NCBI GenBank assembly: GCA_014323675.1 | Contig: JACONN010000002.1 | Location: 124,001-188,000 of the forward strand | Direction of reading: 5' to 3' | Length of the DNA: 64,000 nucleotides | DNA from: Hormoscilla sp. GM7CHS1pb | GTDB lineage: Bacteria > Cyanobacteriota > Cyanobacteriia > Cyanobacteriales > Desertifilaceae | Part shown: piece by piece, positions 19,749 to 27,979 of the stretch | Layout of the letters: every line of letters starts with the position of its first letter | Numbering within the stretch: position 1 is the first letter of the stretch | Notes under the pieces: generated by a model | Databases searched by the model: none | Told to the model about the DNA's origin: nothing | What the model saw: the letters and a program-made list of their open reading frames with translations, nothing else | Translations under genes and position numbers: made by a program

Positions 19749-20390
19749 GGCGATCGCACTTGCAGCATTCTCCGTTAGCCTCATGGCCCGGGGTGATGGC
19801 GATCGGCGCAAGATGTAAGTTAAAACTGAGATCTTGCAGCATTGTCAATTAGTCAATTAGTCTCCTGGCCCGCTGTGGGTTAAAACCCACGCGCGTTACC
19901 AGGCGGGAGCCAGGTTTCGAGGCGCCAAGTGGGTTAAAACCCACTCTCCGCATTGTCGCGGAAAGAATTTCCCCTCGTTCCCTGGCTCCGCCGGGGAACG
20001 AGTTCTAGAGGCGGAGCCTCTAGTTGACAATGGTGCAAGATATGAGTTAAAACTGACATCTTGCACCATTGTCGATTGGCCGCCGTGGGTTTTAACCCAC
20101 GGCTAATAGCTAAAGTGGGTTTTAACCCACTAAAAGCATTATCAGATGCGCGTTTTACCCTCGTTCCCTGGCTCCGCCTGGGAACGTGCTATTGAGGCGG
20201 AGCCTCTAGTTGACAATGGTCCAAGATATGAGTTAAAACTGACATCTTGCACCATTTACCCTCGTTCCCTGGCTCCGCCTGGGAACGTGCTATTGAGGCG
20301 GAGCCTCTAGTTGACAATGGTCCAAGATATGAGTTAAAACTGACTAATAAATATAGTAGCATTTTTTTTCCAAAATGGGATCGGACAAAT
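19749..20390. repeat. dispersed and tandem palindromic repeats
   Basis: No gene. The interval contains GTGGGTTTTAACCCAC-type inverted repeats and three copies of the palindrome CTCGTTCCCTGGCTCCGCC (starting 19974, 20160 and 20261). A phrase AAGATATGAGTTAAAACTGA recurs at about 20037, 20223 and 20324. The last two palindrome copies are part of a 101-bp tandem duplication (about 20156-20256 and 20257-20357). Confidence 0.75.
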
Positions 20391-20642
20391 ATGCCTGATA
20401 TGTCTATTTCCTACCCCGAGGACTTACTCATTACCTCGGGCAAATCATCCAAAGATTTAGAAGCAGAACTGCTCTTCTTGCTGGCAGTCAAACTGTATGA
20501 GTTACGCCGGCTGTCTCTAGGCAAGGCTGCTGAATTTTGTCACATAAACAAAATCCAATTTATGTTTGAACTCGGACGAATGAAAATCCCGGTAATTAAC
20601 CTAGACGATGACCAAATCGCTGACGACTTACGCCATGATTAA
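20391..20642 (+). CDS. UPF0175-family protein (antitoxin-like)
   Basis: The 83-residue product reads MPDMSISYPEDLLITSGKSS, then DLEAELLFLLAVKLYELRRL, SLGKAAEFCHI and IPVINLDDDQIADDLRH. This is the pattern of UPF0175 proteins, small helix-turn-helix antitoxins usually paired with a DUF3368 PIN-like toxin. The frame is open upstream to 20247, but that part is the palindromic repeat, so I start at 20391. The expected toxin is not present downstream: an overlapping ATGATTAATG frame ends after about 20 residues. It is probably an orphan. No clear ribosome-binding site. Confidence 0.7.
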   Translation: MPDMSISYPEDLLITSGKSSKDLEAELLFLLAVKLYELRRLSLGKAAEFCHINKIQFMFELGRMKIPVINLDDDQIADDLRHD

Positions 20643-20750
20643 TGCTGCCATTATCGTGAAAATTTTCAATCCAGTGTTGCCGAAAAATTTGGTTCTGTGC
20701 TAAGATGGACATGTAGTAAAAAATCCCCGTGCTCATAGAGGAGTCGGATA

Positions 20751-21041
20751 ATGGGAATTGAGGAACTGCTGAAAGAAAAGCGAGAAGAGATCCTGGAAAT
20801 AGCAGCGAAACATGGCGCTATCAATGTGCGGGTTTTTGGTTCGGTAGCTAGGGGAGAAGCTGATGCAGATAGCGATGTAGATTTTTTGATAGATTTAGGA
20901 GAAAATCTCAGTCCTTGGTTTCCAGTACGATTAATTCGCGATTTGGAAAGCTTGCTGGAAAGAAAGGTGGATGTGGTGACGGAAAATGGTTTGAAAACTC
21001 GCATCCGCGATCGGGTATTGGAAGAGGCGGTGCTGCTGTGA
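20751..21041 (+). CDS. mntA: MntA-type nucleotidyltransferase antitoxin
   Basis: This 96-residue minimal nucleotidyltransferase shows VRVFGSVARGEADADSDVDF, the GSx10DxD signature with both metal-binding aspartates. Family members (MntA) AMPylate the HEPN toxin HepT and so neutralise it. A GAGGAG sequence lies before the ATG. The stop codon overlaps the GTG start of the next gene (GTGA), as usual for mntA-hepT pairs. The partner is broken here, so the antitoxin is intact beside a dead or truncated toxin. Confidence 0.88.
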   Translation: MGIEELLKEKREEILEIAAKHGAINVRVFGSVARGEADADSDVDFLIDLGENLSPWFPVRLIRDLESLLERKVDVVTENGLKTRIRDRVLEEAVLL

Positions 21042-21382
21042 GGAAGGATAGCGAACGTTTGCAAGATATGCGAGAGGCGATCGATCAGATCTTTCGATCT
21101 GCTGTGCGCGGCAAGCAGGTATTTGATGAAGATGAACTGATTCAAATTTGGATCGTTCATTACTTACAAATAATTGGTGAAGCTGCTAGATCGATGTCTG
21201 AGGATTTTATTAATTAGCATCCAGATGTTCCTTGGATAGATATAGCTGATTTCAGAAATGTTTTAGTTCACGAATACTGGAAAATTGAGCCTCAGATTGT
21301 TTGGTCGATCGTCCAGCAAGAGTTGCCGGACCTCAAAGGTAAGGTTGAGCAGATTTTGCAGTCCTTGCCGGAAGATTCGTGA
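21038..21382 (+). pseudogene. hepT: HepT-like HEPN toxin with internal stop
   Basis: The frame starts at GTG 21038 (RKDSERLQDMREAIDQIF) and is the DUF86/HepT partner of mntA. A TAG at 21215-21217 interrupts it after MSEDFIN. In the same frame it continues HPDVPWIDIADFRNVLVHEY, with the catalytic Rx4HxY motif, and ends at 21382. A C-to-T change in a Gln codon explains the stop without a frameshift. The piece before the stop (59 residues) lacks the active site, so the toxin should be inactive unless the codon is read through. Confidence 0.85.
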
Positions 21383-21496
21383 GCAAATGACACGGGCGAT
21401 CGCACCCAGTTCTCCAGCAGCAAAGCCATTTTGGACCACTGGTCGGCGTCGGTGCGATCGGAGTCGGCCAACTATCACCCAGAGTCGATCGACTAT

Positions 21497-21643
21497 GGGT
21501 GCGGTCAAAAACAGTTGGTACGGGGAGATCCTCGCAGGGTGCAGGACGAAGCATTCACCAGAGGATATGTTATTTTATGTCATAGTTTGCGGAAGAATTC
21601 TTCGCCCCTAGGGCCTAGAAACGATCGACGGGTTTTGACCGCC
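21497..21643. mobile_element. degenerate copy of the same MITE
   Basis: This copy starts GGGTGCGGTCAAAAACAGTTG and ends ACGATCGACGGGTTTTGACC, in the same order as the copy at 33731. The right terminal repeat has decayed, and no target duplication is visible. A further partial copy in the opposite orientation spans about 22050-22161. Confidence 0.7.
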
Positions 21644-21720
21644 AACTCTGGCCAAGGCTGGTTGGGGGTCGAGAATATATCTATTCCGACCGAGAATAAG
21701 TTTATTTTTGCCAAAAATAG

Positions 21721-22020
21721 GCTTACTTTTGCCAAGAATAAATCAATTCTCTCTCACGTGAAGCTTACTTTTGCCAAGAATAAGTCAATTCTCTCTCACA
21801 TGAAGCTTACTTTTGCCAGGAATAAATCAATTCTCTCTCACATGAAGCTTACTTTTGCCAGGAATAAATCAATTCTCTCTCACATGAAGCTTACTTTTGC
21901 CAGGAATAAATCAATTCTCTCTCACATAAAGCTTACTTTTGCCAGGAATAAATCAATTCTCTCTCACATAAAGCTCACTTTTGCCAAGAATAATCAATTC
22001 TCTCTCACATGAAGCTTACT
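21721..22020 (+). repeat. 42-bp minisatellite, seven units
   Basis: Unit starts fall at 21721, 21763, 21805, 21847, 21889, 21931 and 21973, each beginning GCTTACTTTTGCCA or close to it and containing TCAATTCTCTCTCACAT. The last unit is one base short. Differences between units are single substitutions, so the array expanded recently by slippage. There are no variable spacers, so it is not a CRISPR array. Confidence 0.9.
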
Positions 22021-22049
22021 TTGCTGCCGAACAAAAGGATGGGCAACCC

Positions 22050-22161
22050 CCGACTGGCATTCTTGCGCAAATGATGACATCACAGGATAGATGTCCTTCC
22101 CGAATGCTTGGCCCTGCACCCCACGAGGTCTCCCCCGTACCAACTGTTTTTGACCACACCC
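22050..22161. mobile_element. partial copy of the MITE
   Basis: It contains the internal phrase GACTGGCATTCTTGCGC and the right end TTTTTGACCACACCC of the MITE, in the orientation of the copy at 22380. The left third, with its terminal repeat, is missing. Confidence 0.65.
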
Positions 22162-22379
22162 CAACCATTGCCTATCTCACCTCACATCTCACATAAGTAC
22201 AGCAGCAGAGGCCCCGATCGCATAGATGATTGCCATGACAGCAGTAACCCGATCGGGCTCCTACCGGAGGCGATCTGACTAGAACGTAGCACTGGTAACT
22301 GCTCGCTGACAGTAGGTTCAGCAGGCATCGGGCAAGGGTTTCACCGGTACCATAAGTGGCCATGGAGAACCGGTCCACC

Positions 22380-22551
22380 GGGTGTGGTCAAAACCCGTCG
22401 ATCGTTTATGGGCCCTCCCTGTCGGTTCCCCCTGTAGGGGCGACTGGCATTCTTGCGCGAATTATGACATAAATTTACATATGTAATCTCCGAATGCAAC
22501 GCCAAGCACCCAGCGAGGATCTCCCCGTACCAAATGTTTTTGACCACACCC
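22380..22551. mobile_element. MITE, 172 bp, with 9-bp target duplication
   Basis: The element has perfect 14-bp terminal inverted repeats (GGGTGTGGTCAAAA at the left, its complement at the right). It is flanked on both sides by CGGTCCACC (22371-22379 and 22552-22560), a 9-bp direct repeat typical of transposition. No coding capacity is seen. It is the reverse-complement relative of the copy at 33731-33903. Confidence 0.85.
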
Positions 22552-22631
22552 CGGTCCACCAGGCAATAGTGTAAAATGTGTGATAGATTGAATGCAGCAG
22601 TCAACCCAATAACCCAATTGAGGCATCAACC

Positions 22632-25406
22632 ATGAACGAGCAACGCCAGCAAGCCTATCTGGAGCTGATCCAAACCCTGATCGATGGCCCCAGCGGACAG
22701 GAAACCGAGATATTGCAAGGGAACCAAGAGCTGGTAGATGCTGAGTTGGTGCAGGTGATGGTACTGGTAGCTGACAAGATGGCAGGAGATGGAAACCAGA
22801 ATACTGCTAATAGGCTGCGAAGGCTAGCAGGGATATTGGCGCAGAGGCTAGACATTGCTTCACCGGAGGCTACCCGAGAAGAATATTTGAATTTCTTGAT
22901 GGATGTGTTGCGGGCAGTTTCAGAGGATCCTAGTACTCAGTCAGTCTACCCGCTGCTGCAACAAAACCTGGACTTGCTGGACGAGAACTTGCAACGGATA
23001 CTCGAAGATTGGGCCGGACGAACTCTGCCGCAAGCAGAGGAAGCGCGAGGCATTGCTGGGGTAATCGCCAATTTCAGTGCGTTGATGATAGACTTTCCCC
23101 TAGGCGATCGCTCTAGGAACGTGGAAATAGGGATCGCGGGGAATAAAATAGCTCTAACAGTATACACTAAGGAGGCATTCCCCCAATCTTGGGCAAGGAC
23201 GCAAAACAATCTCGGGAATGCCTACAGTAACAGAATCAAAGGAGATCAGGCAGAGAATATAGAAGAGGCGATCGCGGCTTATGGCCAAGCATTGTCAGTC
23301 TATACCTTTGAGGCATTCCCCCAATCTTGGGCAGGGACGCAAAACAATCTCGGTACTGCCTACAGGAACAGAATAAAAGGAGATAAGGCAGAGAATATAG
23401 AAGAGGCGATCGCGGCTTATGGCCGAGTATTGTCAGTCTTGACCTTTGAGGCATTCCCCCAAAATTGGGCAATGACGCAAAACAATCTCGGGTTAGCCTA
23501 CAGTGACAGAATAAAAGGAGATAAGGCAGAGAATATAGAAGAGGCGATCGCGGCTTATGGCCAAGATTGGGCAAGTACGCAAAACAATCTCGGTACTGCC
23601 TACAGTAACAGAATAAAAGGAGATAAGGCAGAGAATATAGAAGAGGCGATCGCGGCTTATGGCCAAGCATTGAAAGTCCGCACTCCCCAAAACTTTCCCC
23701 TCGATTGCTTGCAAACGGGTCGCAATTTAGGTAATATAGGATTTAACAACAGCAATTGGCAAGTCGCCGTAGAAGGCTACAAACTCGCCATCGCTGCTGT
23801 CGAACAAAGCCGCAACTGGGCAGTCAGAGAGGAACGCCGCCAAGAAATTATCAAAGAATCCCTCGATGTTTATATAAACATAGTGCAAGCCTGTATCAAT
23901 CTCGGTCAACTGGATAAAGCCATCGAATATGTGGAACGTTCCCGTTCCCAGCGTCTGATAGACTTGATGGCAAGTAACAACCTGTATCGCGGCGGGACAA
24001 TTCCTTCACAAGTCCAAGAAAAATTACAGAAATACGAAGCACTACAGCAGGAAATTAACGGAAAACGCGCCCATCAGTCCCATGACAGCCAGGAAAGGCA
24101 AAAAGCCGCAAGCGGTTCGACTGCCATCACCGCAAACAGTTGCCAAGGACGTACCGCGCACAACGCCTACAGTGAAGAAATCGCCGGGTTAGAAGTCCAG
24201 AAACAGCAGGTTTGGGAAGAACTGAGAAAGCTAGACTTTGAACTGGCTGGCCAGATTGAAGTTAGCCCTCCTAACTTAGCAGCCATGCAGCAGTTGATTG
24301 AATCTCCCGCTGCTGCCATTCTCAGTTTCTACAGTACCGTCAACGATACTCATATCTTTATCCTGCGCCAGAACCAAGCCCCACAAGTACACACCTGCAC
24401 TGGACAAGGGTATGACACCTTGCAAAAGTGGATAGGCGAAAACTGGATACAACTCTATATCGAAAAAGACAAAACAGAATGGCGCCACCAGATGAATGCG
24501 TTTCTCACCGAACTTGCCCAGCGCCTGCAACTGGACGTCCTGATTTCCCAGCACCTGGGCGATATCAAAGAATTAATCCTCGTGCCGCACCTGTATCTCC
24601 ACCAAATTCCCTTTGCCGCCTTACCCATCAATCAACCTAGAGAATGCCTCATCGACAAGTTCATCCTGCGCACCGTTCCCAGTTGCCAAATCTTAGAATT
24701 TTGCCACAGACGCCCTCCCATAGAAGGATCCAGAAGCTACGGCATAGTAGAAAATGCCACCGAAAACTTGCCCTACGCCGCCTTTGAATGCGAACAAATA
24801 GTCCGGATGTACGGCATTCCAGAGAACCAGCGCTTAAAAGGTCGCCAGGGGGCAACAGTAGAGAACTATCGGCAGCTAGCTTCACGGGTACATGTCCTCC
24901 ACTCCAGTCACCACGCCGAATCACGCCTTGACAATCCTCTGGAATCCTATCTAGAGTTAGGGAATGGCAATATCACCTTGGGGGAACTGATGACTCCGGG
25001 TTGGCGCTTGCCAAATTTAGAGGAAGTATTCCTCTCGTGCTGCGAGACAAGTTTCGGCGTGACCGAAATCACCGATGATATAATTACCATAGCCACAGGA
25101 TTTTTGTGTGCGGGGGCCCGCAGCGTAGTGGGAACCCTGTGGGCAGTTTCTGACATAGCCACAGCGATCCTTTGCGTATACTATTATCAGCAGCGGCATA
25201 AGGGCAAGAGTCGTCCGGAAGCCTTGCGTGAGGCACAAGTTTGGCTGCGGAAATTAGACTTAAACAATTGGATTTCCGATAAGCAGCTACACTTTAAGAA
25301 AGGTTCAGACGAACAGGTAGAATTGGATAAGCTGTTGTACAGCGATAAAGACCCACCATGCCAGCATCCTTATTATTGGGCTGGCTTCTGTGCCGTTGGT
25401 TTATAG
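22632..25406 (+). CDS. TPR-CHAT caspase-like protease
   Basis: The 924-residue protein has an N-terminal helical region (about 1-185), four TPR-like units of about 44 residues (about 185-345; each with TQNNLG.AY.NRIKGDKAENI), a linker, and a C-terminal CHAT domain (about 620-924). The CHAT catalytic pair is visible as HVLHSSHHAES (His) and EVFLSCCETSFG (Cys), with the usual ARSVVGTLWAVSD and a HPYYWAGF ending. CHAT proteases are caspase relatives used in bacterial defence and regulated cleavage. The TPR units are nearly identical in DNA, and the fourth has lost 17 residues (YGQDWASTQ), showing recent duplication. It heads a three-gene co-directional cassette and may cleave or activate its neighbours (inference). 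Confidence 0.88.
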   Translation: MNEQRQQAYLELIQTLIDGPSGQETEILQGNQELVDAELVQVMVLVADKMAGDGNQNTANRLRRLAGILAQRLDIASPEATREEYLNFLMDVLRAVSEDPSTQSVYPLLQQNLDLLDENLQRILEDWAGRTLPQAEEARGIAGVIANFSALMIDFPLGDRSRNVEIGIAGNKIALTVYTKEAFPQSWARTQNNLGNAYSNRIKGDQAENIEEAIAAYGQALSVYTFEAFPQSWAGTQNNLGTAYRNRIKGDKAENIEEAIAAYGRVLSVLTFEAFPQNWAMTQNNLGLAYSDRIKGDKAENIEEAIAAYGQDWASTQNNLGTAYSNRIKGDKAENIEEAIAAYGQALKVRTPQNFPLDCLQTGRNLGNIGFNNSNWQVAVEGYKLAIAAVEQSRNWAVREERRQEIIKESLDVYINIVQACINLGQLDKAIEYVERSRSQRLIDLMASNNLYRGGTIPSQVQEKLQKYEALQQEINGKRAHQSHDSQERQKAASGSTAITANSCQGRTAHNAYSEEIAGLEVQKQQVWEELRKLDFELAGQIEVSPPNLAAMQQLIESPAAAILSFYSTVNDTHIFILRQNQAPQVHTCTGQGYDTLQKWIGENWIQLYIEKDKTEWRHQMNAFLTELAQRLQLDVLISQHLGDIKELILVPHLYLHQIPFAALPINQPRECLIDKFILRTVPSCQILEFCHRRPPIEGSRSYGIVENATENLPYAAFECEQIVRMYGIPENQRLKGRQGATVENYRQLASRVHVLHSSHHAESRLDNPLESYLELGNGNITLGELMTPGWRLPNLEEVFLSCCETSFGVTEITDDIITIATGFLCAGARSVVGTLWAVSDIATAILCVYYYQQRHKGKSRPEALREAQVWLRKLDLNNWISDKQLHFKKGSDEQVELDKLLYSDKDPPCQHPYYWAGFCAVGL

Positions 25407-25415
25407 TTGAGGAAC

Positions 25416-25757
25416 ATGACCATGTCTGCTGATAACATCATCGCCTTTGTCGATCTCCTAGGAAAAAAACCCGAACTATTCTCAGAGCATCAAACAAGCC
25501 TCTGGGAGCTATCTGAAAGCTGGCCAGACGATCTAGGTGCAATATCCAAAAAAATTATCAGGTGGTGCAAGGAACACAATGTTTATGGCGAGTTCCTGAA
25601 AATGGTTCCCGATACTACTAGGGGACCGGGTGGCATGAAAAACCTGAACGTAGAACGAGCCAAAGAGCTGATAGCTAATGCTATCCGCCAAAGCATTCCC
25701 GATAAGCCAAACAATAATGACCAGAATAAACCCAGCTCAAAGACTTCGCAATCCTAG
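25416..25757 (+). CDS. small CHAT-associated protein
   Basis: This 113-residue protein starts 9 bp after the CHAT gene, with GAGGAAC upstream of two nearby ATGs (25416 or 25422). It is mainly helical, with PDDLGAISKKIIRWCKEHNVY and a Ser/Asn/Pro-rich C-terminal tail. The layout resembles short effector-associated (adaptor) domains that sit beside CHAT, caspase and STAND genes in cyanobacteria, but I cannot assign a specific family. Its 3' end overlaps the next gene by about 40 bp, so the three genes are probably translated together. Function unknown; an adaptor role is inferred from position. Confidence 0.6.
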   Translation: MTMSADNIIAFVDLLGKKPELFSEHQTSLWELSESWPDDLGAISKKIIRWCKEHNVYGEFLKMVPDTTRGPGGMKNLNVERAKELIANAIRQSIPDKPNNNDQNKPSSKTSQS

Positions 25758-27153
25758 CCTCACCCTCTACGCCTTCCACCTGCGCTCCGACATCAGTAAA
25801 AGTCCCCAGAAAGAGGAAGTTGAGCGTTGGTGGAAGCAATTAGAGAAATTATCGCAACCGCTTCAGGTAAGAGCACTTCGTACCCTGCGGGACAAACTGA
25901 TCTGCTACCAAAACGGTCAATACGACCCCAATGCAGAAGACGTGCTCTTGCCCAGTGATTTAAGCCTATTGCGTCCAGGAGAACAAATTGATTTACCAAA
26001 AGTACGCCAGTTGGGTTCTCAGTTGGGCCGCCTGGAACGGAGTACAATGGTTGAATTATACCGGATTCACGATACCTATGCCACAGACCTGACCCTATTC
26101 TATGAGGAAGGCATTCTCCCAATTTTCCAGCTTGGACATTATTTGAATCCCCAAAACTGTCTGCTACCCCAAAATCTTCAAGCATCTCTGGGTCAAACCC
26201 TGGTTTTGTTTGCCGAACCGGTAGGAGAGGTTGAGGATTATCAACTCTTAGCTTCCGAGTGCGTCGCCCAGTTGCTACAAAAGGAAAAGCCACCCCAACT
26301 AATTGCCAGAGGAGTCCTCTGCGGCAGCCAACTTTTTGAATACGATACCCAGGAGTCAGACCCAAGTAAAAGATGCCATATTTGGGTGTGGTTCGGTCAG
26401 AAAGAATCCCTAGATCTGATACAGCAGGCATCAGGCTACCTGCTAAATTTGCTCTGTTGCCGCCACAAAATCCTCTACATCGAGTATCAATCTCGATACT
26501 GCAATCAGAAAGCTCGCGAACTATATAGCTGGTTGGAGGAACGCATCAAATTGCCTCAGCTAAACGATGCAGTAACGGAACGGGTGGAGCCATTGAAAAA
26601 TCTGCTAGTCGAACTGCCGGAAAAGCAACTCAGGTACGAGCATTTCTGGCGAGACATGGAAGACCATAAAACTGCGATAGCCACCAATCTTGATAACTAT
26701 CGTCAACTATTGAATAGTATACCAGCTAATGAAGGAGATGACCGAGAGTTTTTAGATAAATTTGGGAATCTAACGGAAAGCAAATATCAGCGCCAAATAG
26801 AAGTAGAACTGATTTTTTTGGCACCAGGGCGATCGTTATTTACCCAGCTTGTTGCTACAATTAGAGGGTTAGTAGAAATCGAAACGCAAAAATTCCTGCA
26901 AAAACAAGAAGAAAGCGATCGGCGCCTAGAAAGAATCATCCAAATCTGGGGTGTAGGTTTGGGGGTAGGGGGAATTGTTGCCTCTAGTTCCGAGCACATA
27001 GACAAGGAATTAAAAGAATCTGTAGGAATTGAAAACATCCATCCCTTTGCTGCTAGCTTATCCTTGAATGTCTTCGTTACCCTAGTAGTAGCAGGGATAA
27101 TGTGGTGGTTAACTCGACCAAGGCATCGCCATAAAAGCCCTGACAAAAAGTAG
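25717..27153 (+). CDS. membrane protein of the CHAT cassette, CorA-like layout
   Basis: The 478-residue protein has a large soluble N-terminal region (about 1-400), a long charged helix (IEVELIFLAPGRSLFTQLV to LQKQEESDRRLERIIQ) and two closely spaced C-terminal membrane segments (WGVGLGVGGIVASS and SLSLNVFVTLVVAGIMWWL) with a basic tail. This resembles CorA-like channels, though I do not see the GMN motif, so homology is not established. I start at ATG 25717 rather than 25678 because the earlier part reads through the neighbour's coding region. The overlap with the preceding gene suggests coupled expression. A plausible role is a membrane effector controlled by the CHAT protease (inference). 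Confidence 0.65.
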   Translation: MTRINPAQRLRNPSLTLYAFHLRSDISKSPQKEEVERWWKQLEKLSQPLQVRALRTLRDKLICYQNGQYDPNAEDVLLPSDLSLLRPGEQIDLPKVRQLGSQLGRLERSTMVELYRIHDTYATDLTLFYEEGILPIFQLGHYLNPQNCLLPQNLQASLGQTLVLFAEPVGEVEDYQLLASECVAQLLQKEKPPQLIARGVLCGSQLFEYDTQESDPSKRCHIWVWFGQKESLDLIQQASGYLLNLLCCRHKILYIEYQSRYCNQKARELYSWLEERIKLPQLNDAVTERVEPLKNLLVELPEKQLRYEHFWRDMEDHKTAIATNLDNYRQLLNSIPANEGDDREFLDKFGNLTESKYQRQIEVELIFLAPGRSLFTQLVATIRGLVEIETQKFLQKQEESDRRLERIIQIWGVGLGVGGIVASSSEHIDKELKESVGIENIHPFAASLSLNVFVTLVVAGIMWWLTRPRHRHKSPDKK

Positions 27154-27600
27154 AAAGATATGATAGACTTGAGGATAGCAGGGATAATCAGGAGGCGGGA
27201 GCCTCATCAGACAGTTCCCAGGTAGAACCTGGGAACGAGAGGGTAGCGAATCGATAGGATAGCAGGGATAATCAGGAGGCGGGAGCCTCATCAGACAGTT
27301 CCCAGGTAGAACCTGGGAACGAGAGGGTAGCGAATCGATGATGCATGTAATATAGCCCCTGCACGCTCCAACTGGTTTTGACCACACCCGTCTGATTTGT
27401 TCCTGTAGCCGGGCCCCTCGTTCCCAGGTTCTACCTGGGAACGGGTTCGGGCGGCTCCGCCGAGTAACAACTGGTTTTGACCACACCCGTCTGATTTGTT
27501 CCTGTAGCCGGGCCCCTCGTTCCCAGGTTCTACCTGGGAACGGGTTCGGGCGGCTCCGCCGAGTAACAACTGGTTTTGACCACACCCGTCTGATTTGTCA
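27154..27600. repeat. two tandem repeat blocks with palindromes
   Basis: The first block is a roughly 83-bp unit (GATAGCAGGGATAATCAGGA onward) present twice between about 27174 and 27340. The second is a 99-bp unit starting CAACTGGTTTTGACCACACC at 27369, 27468 and 27567 (the last partial). Both units contain the palindrome TTCCCAGGT...ACCTGGGAA, and the second contains the terminal sequence of the MITE, so the units were assembled from other repeats. No gene is present. Confidence 0.8.
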
Positions 27601-27860
27601 AAACAAAGCTACAATGATTTTAAGCATCATCCTCGCTCATTTTTTTAACATTATGTTATGATTTTAGTTTTTGGTAAAGCAGTTTATAGAAAGATGGAGA
27701 ATGAGGATAGTACAAGCAGAAGAGCAAGCCCGCCCAGGCAGGGTGAGTTCGGAGTAGCCCCAAGCTTGAGTCTAGGGGAGGCAGGATTCTTTAATTGATA
27801 TTAAGGTTAGAGAGCATCGGGCATCAGGTTCCTAAGATAGGGAGAAAGGTAAAGAACAGG

Positions 27861-27940
27861 CCGTGTCTCGCGGGTAGTGCGATTAGCGCTCCTGCCAGAC
27901 ACGGAGGTGTGACGGCCTTGGGGTGAGACCCCATGAGGCC
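27861..27940 (+). ncRNA. candidate structured leader RNA before fbp
   Basis: Two strong stems stand in tandem 40-120 nt before the fbp start. Stem 1 is CCGTGTCT (27861-27868) with AGACACGG (27897-27904), continued inside by a GCGGGTAGTGC/GCGCTCCTGC helix with a four-base loop. Stem 2 is GGCCTTGGGGT...ACCCCATGAGGCC (27914-27940) with loop GAG. I do not recognise a known riboswitch class. It may be a regulatory 5' UTR or a separate small RNA. The upstream stretch 27600-27860 holds nothing else I can assign. Confidence 0.4.
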
Positions 27941-27979
27941 ATCGCCAGACCGAGTGCCAATCAAGCAGGAAGAAAAAAC

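Larger units (their letters stand above)
21383..22631. other. gene-free repeat and MITE cluster
   Basis: No gene is supported. The interval contains a degenerate MITE (21497-21643), a 42-bp minisatellite (21721-22020), a partial MITE (about 22050-22161) and a complete MITE with target duplication (22380-22551). A 194-codon open frame at 21431-22012 exists only because the 42-bp unit is a multiple of three and has no stop in that phase. The stretch 22162-22370 is unassigned. Confidence 0.65.

Noticed and set aside
21431..22012. 194-codon frame through the minisatellite
   Set aside because: It is open only because the 42-bp unit is a multiple of three; its first part is MITE sequence.
21721..22020. 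CRISPR-like regular repeats
   Set aside because: The 42-bp units are contiguous with no unique spacers and no cas genes are present.
22632..27153. Type III-E CRISPR (Craspase) association of the TPR-CHAT gene
   Set aside because: No CRISPR array, gRAMP/Cas7-11 or other cas gene is in the window.
27861..27940. Known riboswitch class before fbp
   Set aside because: None of the conserved motifs of the classes I know (TPP, cobalamin, glutamine, SAM, c-di-GMP) is visible.
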